From: Agrobacterium sp. a22-2
Lineage (GTDB): Bacteria > Pseudomonadota > Alphaproteobacteria > Rhizobiales > Rhizobiaceae
Direction: 5' to 3'
DNA length: 64,000 bases
Assembly: GCF_012276985.1 (NCBI RefSeq)
Contig: NZ_JAAXMM010000002.1
Span: forward strand, 186,001 to 250,000
Below are positions 58,793 through 64,000 of the stretch, piece by piece. The notes under the pieces were generated by a model, which saw nothing but the letters and a program-made list of their open reading frames with translations, was not told where the DNA came from and ran no database searches. The first letter of the stretch is position 1, and every line of letters starts with the position of its first letter. The translations under genes were made by a program, and so were the position numbers.

Positions 58793-59786
58793 TCTCGCAT
58801 TCATCTGGGCGGCGATCATCGCCTTCGCGGTTCTCGCCTATGTCGTGCTCGACGGTTTCGATCTCGGCGTCGGCATTCTCTTCCCGTTCTTTCCGGAAAA
58901 ACGCCACCGCGACCAGATGATGAATTCGGTGGCACCGGTCTGGGACGGCAACGAGACCTGGCTGGTGCTGGGCGGCGGTGGGTTGATGGCTGTGTTTCCG
59001 CTCGCCTATGCGACCATCCTGCCAGCGCTCTATGCGCCGATCATCGCCATGCTCTTGGGCCTGATCTTCCGCGGCGTGGCCTTCGAATATCGCTGGCGCA
59101 CCAGGCGGGCCGAACATCTCTGGAACTATGCCTTTGCCGGCGGCTCCATCCTGGCGGGCTTTTCTCAAGGGGTGGCGCTCGGTGCCCTGGTGCAGGGCAT
59201 TCCGGTCGTCGACCGCGCCTATGCCGGCGGCTGGTGGGATTGGCTGACGCCGTTTTCGGTGGCGACCGGCTTCGCCCTGCTGCTCGGTTATGCGCTGCTC
59301 GGGTCGACCTGGCTGGTCATGAAGACCACGGATGAACTGGCGTCGCGGGCACGGCGTTTCGCCGTGGTCACGGCTTTCCTGACAGTCGGCGCCATGGGCG
59401 TGTTCAGTCTGTGGACGCCATGGCTCGAGCCGCTCTATCTGGAGCGCTGGTTCAGCTTCCCGACGGCGGTGTTCAGCGTCATCGTGCCGGTGCTGGTGCT
59501 TGGCTGCCTCTATCTGATCGTCACCGGCGTGCGTGGCCACAAGGACGTCCGGCCCTTCGTGGCCGCCCTTGGGCTGTTCGTGCTCGGCTATGCCGGGATC
59601 GGCATCAGCTTCTATCCCTATATCGTGCCGACCTCGCTGACGATCTGGGATGCGGCGGCGCCGGAGTCCAGCCTCAAGTTCCTGCTGGTCGGGGCGGCCG
59701 TGCTGGTGCCGGTCATCCTGGCCTATACCGCCTATGCTTATTGGGTGTTTCGCGGCAAGGTCGATCCGGAGGAGGGCTATCACTGA
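58782..59786 (+). CDS. cydB: Cytochrome bd-type ubiquinol oxidase subunit II
   Basis: 334 residues, about eight helices. The family N-terminus AYVVLDGFDLGVG and the WDGNETWLVLGGG motif are clear. It partners CydA in the inner membrane. Its start lies 11 bases inside cydA, and its stop overlaps the start of the next small gene (TGATG), so all three subunits are coupled. Confidence 0.95.
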   Translation: MIIDLAFIWAAIIAFAVLAYVVLDGFDLGVGILFPFFPEKRHRDQMMNSVAPVWDGNETWLVLGGGGLMAVFPLAYATILPALYAPIIAMLLGLIFRGVAFEYRWRTRRAEHLWNYAFAGGSILAGFSQGVALGALVQGIPVVDRAYAGGWWDWLTPFSVATGFALLLGYALLGSTWLVMKTTDELASRARRFAVVTAFLTVGAMGVFSLWTPWLEPLYLERWFSFPTAVFSVIVPVLVLGCLYLIVTGVRGHKDVRPFVAALGLFVLGYAGIGISFYPYIVPTSLTIWDAAAPESSLKFLLVGAAVLVPVILAYTAYAYWVFRGKVDPEEGYH

Positions 59787-59899
59787 TGGAGAAGCAATCT
59801 CTGCCCAAGCGTCTCGTGTGGTTTGTCGGACTGTGGTTCGGCGGGTTGCTGGCCGTCAGCGCAGTGGCGCTGGTGATCAAGCTGGCACTGGCGGTCTAG
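59786..59899 (+). CDS. DUF2474 small membrane subunit of cytochrome bd
   Basis: 37 residues, one hydrophobic segment (about 11-34). The WFVGLWFGGLL pattern is the DUF2474 signature. Such proteins follow cydAB/cioAB in proteobacteria and correspond in role to CydX of E. coli, which stabilises the oxidase. A GAGGAGG lies 14 bases upstream inside cydB. Confidence 0.85.
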   Translation: MEKQSLPKRLVWFVGLWFGGLLAVSAVALVIKLALAV

Positions 59900-60018
59900 C
59901 CTTGCCGGACGAATTTGGCGAAAAGCGACGGCGTGCCCTTCAATTGCCGGCATGCGGTCGCCATATGAATGAAAACGGGTGCGCGGGAGCGCCCGGAGGA
60001 AAGGGTAATCTGGTGTCT

Positions 60019-60975
60019 ATGCGCAGCATTTCGAAATATCTGGGAATTCTGGCCGTCGGCCTGATGGTGTCGATCGCCACCACGGACATGGCCGAAGCCC
60101 GCAAGGCCGGTGGTTTCAGCGGCTTCGGCAGCCGCGGAACCAAGACCTTCTCGGCACCGCCGACCACCCGCACGGCGCCGGCACCTGCAGCGCCGATCGA
60201 GCGCAGCATGACGCCGAAGACCAATGCCACCCAGCCTAATGCCACGCCCGCCAACCAGCAGCGTCCCGGCTTCTTCGGCGGCCTTGGCGGTTCCATGCTC
60301 GGCGGCCTGATGATGGGCGGCCTGATCGGCATGCTGCTCGGCGGCGGCATGGGCGGCGGCATCGGCTTCCTCGGCCTGATCTTCCAGGTCATTCTGATCG
60401 CGGTCCTGGCAAGCCTTGCCATGCGGTTCTTCCGCAGCCGCCAGCAGGCGGCCCATTCGACCCCGAACGGTGGTCTGCCGCCGCAGGGCAACAAGGCGCC
60501 CGGTTTCGAAATTCCCCGCATGGGCGCGCTGCTCGGCGGCTCGAAGCCCGTATCGGCTGACGAAATCGGCATCCAGAAGCAGGATCTCGACACGTTCGAG
60601 AGCATTCTGAAGGATGTGCAGGCCGCCTATGCGGCGGAAGACTATTCGGCCTTGCGCCGCCTGACGACGCCGGAAGCCATGTCCTATCTCGCCGAAGAAC
60701 TGAGCGACAACGCCACCAAGGGCCTGCGCAATGAGGTGCGCGACGTGCATCTGGTGCAGGGCGATGTGGCGGAGAGCTGGCGGGAAGGCACTGTCGACTA
60801 TGCCACCATCGCCATGCGCTACGAGGCGATCGACGTGATGCGCGACCGCACCACCGGCGCTGTCATCAGCGGCGACCCGGACAATGCGTCCGACTCGGTC
60901 GAGATCTGGACATTCGTGCGCCGCCCCGGCGCCGGCTGGCAGGTCTCCGCCATCCAGGGCGCGGAAGCAGCCTGA
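60019..60975 (+). CDS. Tim44-like domain protein
   Basis: 318 residues from the ATG at 60019; a GTG two codons earlier is possible, with GGAGGAAAGGG before both. A signal peptide or anchor (about 1-28) is followed by a low-complexity P/A/T region, a glycine-rich membrane segment (about 90-135), and a C-terminal Tim44-like domain (about 185-315, with VEIWTFVRRPGAGWQVSAIQ). The bacterial family (TimA-like) is membrane associated; Tim44 in mitochondria tethers import motors. Its bacterial role is unclear. A strong terminator follows. Confidence 0.88.
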   Translation: MRSISKYLGILAVGLMVSIATTDMAEARKAGGFSGFGSRGTKTFSAPPTTRTAPAPAAPIERSMTPKTNATQPNATPANQQRPGFFGGLGGSMLGGLMMGGLIGMLLGGGMGGGIGFLGLIFQVILIAVLASLAMRFFRSRQQAAHSTPNGGLPPQGNKAPGFEIPRMGALLGGSKPVSADEIGIQKQDLDTFESILKDVQAAYAAEDYSALRRLTTPEAMSYLAEELSDNATKGLRNEVRDVHLVQGDVAESWREGTVDYATIAMRYEAIDVMRDRTTGAVISGDPDNASDSVEIWTFVRRPGAGWQVSAIQGAEAA

Positions 60976-60989
60976 CCATAAAGACCAAA

Positions 60990-61024
60990 AGACCCGAAGC
61001 GCTGATTGTGCTTCGGGTCTTTTT
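60990..61024 (+). terminator. Rho-independent terminator of the Tim44-like gene
   Basis: AGACCCGAAGC/GCTTCGGGTCT, an 11-base stem with TTTTT, 15 bases after the stop. Confidence 0.9.
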
Positions 61025-61151
61025 CCGTTTTAGATGTGCGATGATGGCGGCAGGGTGACAGGTGAGGGCGCTCGCCGTTACCCGGACGGCTGGACCATTG
61101 ATCGTGTGATCGTCGTTGCACCACGACGGCGCCAAATGACGGGCACCTGGC

Positions 61152-61583
61152 ATGGCACCTCCTTTCTCCCCTGTTGGCATCGATCATGTCGTCCTGCTGA
61201 TCGATGACATGGACCGCGCTCTCCAGTTCTATTTCGAGGTCATGGGGTGCCGGCCCGGCTATTCCTATCCGGCGCTCGGCATGGAGCAGGTCTGGTGCGG
61301 GTCGTCGTTGATCGTCTTGTGGGACATTACGCACCCAGGCGGCCGAACGGCGCTCCCGCCTGTCGCCGGCGGTCGCAATGTCGATCATATCTGTATCGCA
61401 ACGAGCCCTTTTGATCACCAAGAACTCCGTACCCATCTGGAACGCCATGGGGTCGAAATCTCCCGGGAAGCCTTTCACGGCGGAGCTCGGGGTATGGGGC
61501 ATTCCTTCTATATCCACGACCCATTCGGCAACAAAATCGAGATCAAAGGTCCTGCGGAGTATCCTGATGGACGCACGGCGTAA
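61152..61583 (+). CDS. VOC family (glyoxalase-like) protein
   Basis: 143 residues. The vicinal-oxygen-chelate fold is shown by IDHVVLLIDDMDRALQFY at 10-27, VDHICIATSP at about 77-86 and IHDPFGNKIEIKG near the end, with H12, H79 and E129 as likely metal ligands. It could be a glyoxalase, dioxygenase or resistance-type protein; substrate unknown. It stands alone and converges on the lytic transglycosylase gene. Confidence 0.87.
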   Translation: MAPPFSPVGIDHVVLLIDDMDRALQFYFEVMGCRPGYSYPALGMEQVWCGSSLIVLWDITHPGGRTALPPVAGGRNVDHICIATSPFDHQELRTHLERHGVEISREAFHGGARGMGHSFYIHDPFGNKIEIKGPAEYPDGRTA

Positions 61584-61630
61584 CCGGCACGAATGCAGGC
61601 TCATAAAGCCGTAAACGTGCCGTGGCTATC

Positions 61631-62212
61631 CTAATAGTTGCTGCAATCCTTCAGCTGGCGGGCGTAGGTGTAGCTGATATTGGTGAAGCGCTTGGCGCCG
61701 TTCAGCGCTTCCGGGCGGCCGCGATAGGCGCCGCGTTTGAAGCCTTCGTGGCCCGAATGATAGGCGAGGTAGAGGTTGTAGGGATCGCTGAGCGCGATGC
61801 CGTTGCGGCGATGGCTCTGGTAGTGATACCAGGCGATGAAGCGCACGGCATCGCCGAAATCGGTGCGGCGCGCCAGGCCGCGGCCGGTCTCGCGTTTGTA
61901 GCGCTCCCAGGTGCCGTCAAGCGCCTGGGAATAGCCGAGCGCCGTCGATTGACGCTTCCACGGGATGAAACCTAGGAGCTTGCGGCGCGGCGGCCGGGCG
62001 TTGTGGCGGAAACCGGACTCCGTATAGATCGTTGCCATGAGGATCGGCACGGGAATGCCGTACTCGCGCGAGGCCTTGTTGGCCTCCCTGCGCCAGTTGT
62101 TGAACACGCCATCGCGCTGCTCGAAAATGGCGCAGGCGTTCTTGGTCTGGCTCGGTGGCTTGGCACAACCGGCCAATGCCAGGAAAAGGGCGACGATTAA
62201 TACGCTACGCAT
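61631..62212 (-). CDS. Lytic transglycosylase lipoprotein (SLT domain)
   Basis: 193 residues. A lipoprotein signal with lipobox LAGC (about 13-16) precedes an SLT-type domain in which E65 of ATIYTESGFRHN is the catalytic glutamate; GYSQALDGTW and YNLYLAYHSG complete the fold. It should cleave glycan strands of peptidoglycan from the periplasmic face of a membrane. The gene is transcribed away from bcsA, with a long shared upstream region. Confidence 0.9.
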   Translation of the reverse strand: MRSVLIVALFLALAGCAKPPSQTKNACAIFEQRDGVFNNWRREANKASREYGIPVPILMATIYTESGFRHNARPPRRKLLGFIPWKRQSTALGYSQALDGTWERYKRETGRGLARRTDFGDAVRFIAWYHYQSHRRNGIALSDPYNLYLAYHSGHEGFKRGAYRGRPEALNGAKRFTNISYTYARQLKDCSNY

Positions 62213-62694
62213 CGCGGGACCTCTCTTTGACCCGCTATTGTATTAGGTAAAATTTAACGAAACGTTTGGTGATTGGGTTAACCGTCGATCCGTGCAAACC
62301 CCCGGATTATTAAGGAAATCGGCCGAAAAACGGCGGCTGTGCGGCGCAATGGTTAACCTTTGCCGGCAGGATCGGCGGAAAACCTGACTGGAGTTCCCCA
62401 ACCGGGCGACCCGCAGGTGGAGAAAATGCGAAGCAATTCGTTCAGGCCTTTTTAATATCTGATGGCCGCCGTTTTTGAGCGGGATTTTTCCGCGGTTTGG
62501 ACAAAGCGGCGCAAAAGCCCGCAAAAGCTTGGGTTTCTGCCGAATTAAAATCCTATTAACCATTTAAAATCAGAGGCTTGTCCGCCGTTCAATTCTTAGC
62601 AATTCGTTGAGAACTTGCTCTCTAATGTCGCCCTGTTCCGATATGGGACCTTCGCAGATGACTTGCGGGGCAATGAAAAATGGGGACTGGGCAC
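62213..62694. other. Divergent control region between transglycosylase gene and bcsA
   Basis: 482 bases, AT-richer than the genes, with several TTAA/TTAACC half sites. It holds an exact CtrA box (62545-62559), a near-match TTAG-N7-TTAA (62241-62255), and an 11-base direct repeat AGCAATTCGTT at 62432-62442 and 62598-62608. No open frame looks real. Confidence 0.5.
62545..62559. promoter_or_regulatory. CtrA box (TTAA-N7-TTAA) upstream of bcsA
   Basis: Exact TTAA, AATCCTA, TTAA; the second half continues as TTAACCAT, the preferred CtrA half site. It lies 136-150 bases before the bcsA ATG. Confidence 0.55.
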
Positions 62695-64000
62695 ATGAAG
62701 TGCGTTAAGTGGCCTGCAATCATTGCGGGCGTTTTTGGCTTGTTTCTGATCTGGCTCCCGATGAGCCTGCAGGCGCAGCTTGTGTTGAGCGTTTCCGTCC
62801 TTGGCCTTATGCTGCTCTGCATGACGCGTCCGGACAACAAGACGCTCCGGCTGATGACCTTCGTCTTCGCTGCCGTTCTGGCGCTTCGTTACGCCTTCTG
62901 GCGCACGACCGAGACCCTTCCGAATTTTTCCGAGCCGCTCAACTATATTCCGGGCCTCATTCTCTATGTGGCCGAGATGTATTGCCTCGTCATGCTGGCG
63001 ATCAGCTTCTTCATGCTGGCCGATCCGTTGAAGCGCAAGACCCCGGCGCGGGCCGCCGACAAGGATTGCCCGACGGTCGACGTCTTCGTGCCGAGCTATA
63101 ACGAGGAGCCGGAACTGCTGGCGCTGACGCTGGCCGCCGCCCGTTCGATGCATTATCCCAAGGACAAGCTGAACATCTACCTGCTCGATGACGGCGGCAC
63201 GGATGCCAAATGCAGCCACAAGGATCCGCGCACGGCCCTGTCGGCGCTGCGTCGTCGCGAGCAGTTGAAGTCGCTGTGCGAGGCGATGGGCGTGCATTAT
63301 CATGCGCGCGCCGAGAACAGCCATGCCAAGGCGGGCAATCTGAATGCCGGCCTGCAGATCTCCAAGGGCGAACTGGTCGTGGTCTTCGACGCCGACCATG
63401 CGCCGGTGCGCGATTTCCTCAACGAGACGGTCGGCTTCTTTGCCGAGGACGAAAAGCTGTTCCTGGTCCAGACCCCTCATTTCTTCCTCAATCCCGATCC
63501 GCTGGAAAAGAACCTCGAGACCTTCGCCCGCATGCCGTCCGAGAACGAGATGTTCTACTCCGTCGTGCAGCGCGGCCTCGACAAATGGGATGCCTCGTTC
63601 TTCTGCGGCTCGGCCGCCGTGCTGCGCCGCGAGGCGCTGCTGGAGACCGATGGTTTTTCCGGCCAGTCGATCACCGAGGATTGCGAAACCGCGCTGTCGC
63701 TGCACAGCCGCGGCTGGCACAGCGTCTATGTCGACAAGCCGCTGATCGCCGGCCTGCAGCCGGAAACCTTCGTCTCCTTCATCGGCCAGCGGGCCCGCTG
63801 GAGCCAGGGCATGCTGCAGATCCTCATTCTCAACCGGCCGTTCCTGGCGCGCGGCCTGACTATGGCGCAGCGCATCTGCTACGCCGGCACCAACCTGTTC
63901 TGGCTGTTCCCGATGACGCGGCTGACCTTCATGTTCGCGCCGCTGCTCTACATCTTCTTCTCGCTGGAAATCTTCCAGGCCAATATCATCGAATTCGCCT
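62695..64000 (+). CDS. bcsA: Cellulose synthase catalytic subunit, N-terminal part
   Basis: 435 codons are visible; the gene runs off the window. Three to four helices (about 5-110) precede the family 2 glycosyltransferase domain. Catalytic motifs are in order: PSYNEEPE, DDGG (about 164-167), DAD (VVFDADH, about 230), TED (about 326-328) and the QxxRW motif QRARW (about 364-368). Helices resume after about residue 385. The enzyme polymerises UDP-glucose into cellulose at the inner membrane; in rhizobia it is called celA. The PilZ domain that binds cyclic di-GMP would lie outside the window. Confidence 0.94.
   Translation, partial: MKCVKWPAIIAGVFGLFLIWLPMSLQAQLVLSVSVLGLMLLCMTRPDNKTLRLMTFVFAAVLALRYAFWRTTETLPNFSEPLNYIPGLILYVAEMYCLVMLAISFFMLADPLKRKTPARAADKDCPTVDVFVPSYNEEPELLALTLAAARSMHYPKDKLNIYLLDDGGTDAKCSHKDPRTALSALRRREQLKSLCEAMGVHYHARAENSHAKAGNLNAGLQISKGELVVVFDADHAPVRDFLNETVGFFAEDEKLFLVQTPHFFLNPDPLEKNLETFARMPSENEMFYSVVQRGLDKWDASFFCGSAAVLRREALLETDGFSGQSITEDCETALSLHSRGWHSVYVDKPLIAGLQPETFVSFIGQRARWSQGMLQILILNRPFLARGLTMAQRICYAGTNLFWLFPMTRLTFMFAPLLYIFFSLEIFQANIIEFA

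Overview
The window is about 64 kb of GC-rich (roughly 60%) chromosomal DNA from an alphaproteobacterium of the order Hyphomicrobiales (Rhizobiales), most likely family Rhizobiaceae (Rhizobium/Agrobacterium-like). The evidence is gene content and order: rpmE next to an MsbA-like ABC exporter and a DUF1465 (RcdA) gene, pgk-fda and gap-tkt-DUF4164-zapA-6S RNA, ybgC-tolQRAB-pal-cpoB-tilS-ftsH-glmM, the rhizobial sulfolipid operon sqdBDC, serC-serA and a celA/bcsA cellulose synthase. It is mostly core genome. I see no prophage, insertion sequence, CRISPR array or tRNA gene.

Layout. 0-9.4 kb: end of a MotA/ExbB-like channel gene with its OmpA/MotB-like partner, a flavoprotein dehydrogenase, an ABC exporter, rpmE, rcdA, an MFS transporter/DUF1192 pair, a small membrane protein and a PhzF-like enzyme. 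9.4-17.2 kb: central carbon metabolism (class I aldolase, pgk, gap, tkt) with a K+/H+ antiporter between. 17.5-25.7 kb: DUF4164, zapA and a probable 6S RNA, then about 6 kb of accessory genes (PaiB-like, cfa, chemoreceptor, Crp-like regulator, small orphan) before the 5-formyl-THF cyclo-ligase and TIGR00282 phosphoesterase that usually follow 6S RNA directly. 25.8-28.7 kb: MBL-fold lipid/secreted hydrolase, PPOX-like protein, yebC and a small phosphatase-like gene. 28.7-39.9 kb: long minus-strand block of envelope and cell-division genes (glmM, ftsH, tilS, the whole Tol-Pal system, ybgC). 40.0-43.0 kb: sqdBDC. 43.0-48.6 kb: DinB, NUDIX and Tat-type phosphoesterase genes, then ruvB-ruvA-ruvC with one VapBC toxin-antitoxin pair in each of the two gaps. 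48.8-54 kb: LLM oxidoreductase, second chemoreceptor, outer-membrane barrel protein, DoxX. 54.3-59.9 kb: serC (with a structured leader), serA, cydAB and a 37-residue DUF2474 subunit. 60-64 kb: Tim44-like protein, VOC protein, lytic transglycosylase lipoprotein and the start of bcsA.

Themes. Four intergenic regions carry an exact TTAA-N7-TTAA motif, the CtrA box of alphaproteobacteria: upstream of rcdA, a chemoreceptor, an outer-membrane protein gene and bcsA. This suggests a local CtrA regulon linking cell cycle, motility and surface, including feedback on RcdA, the factor that in Caulobacter delivers CtrA for degradation. A FixK/FNR-type box lies before cydAB. The most unusual architecture is the Holliday-junction operon ruvCAB split by two toxin-antitoxin modules, one of which overlaps the ruvB start codon.
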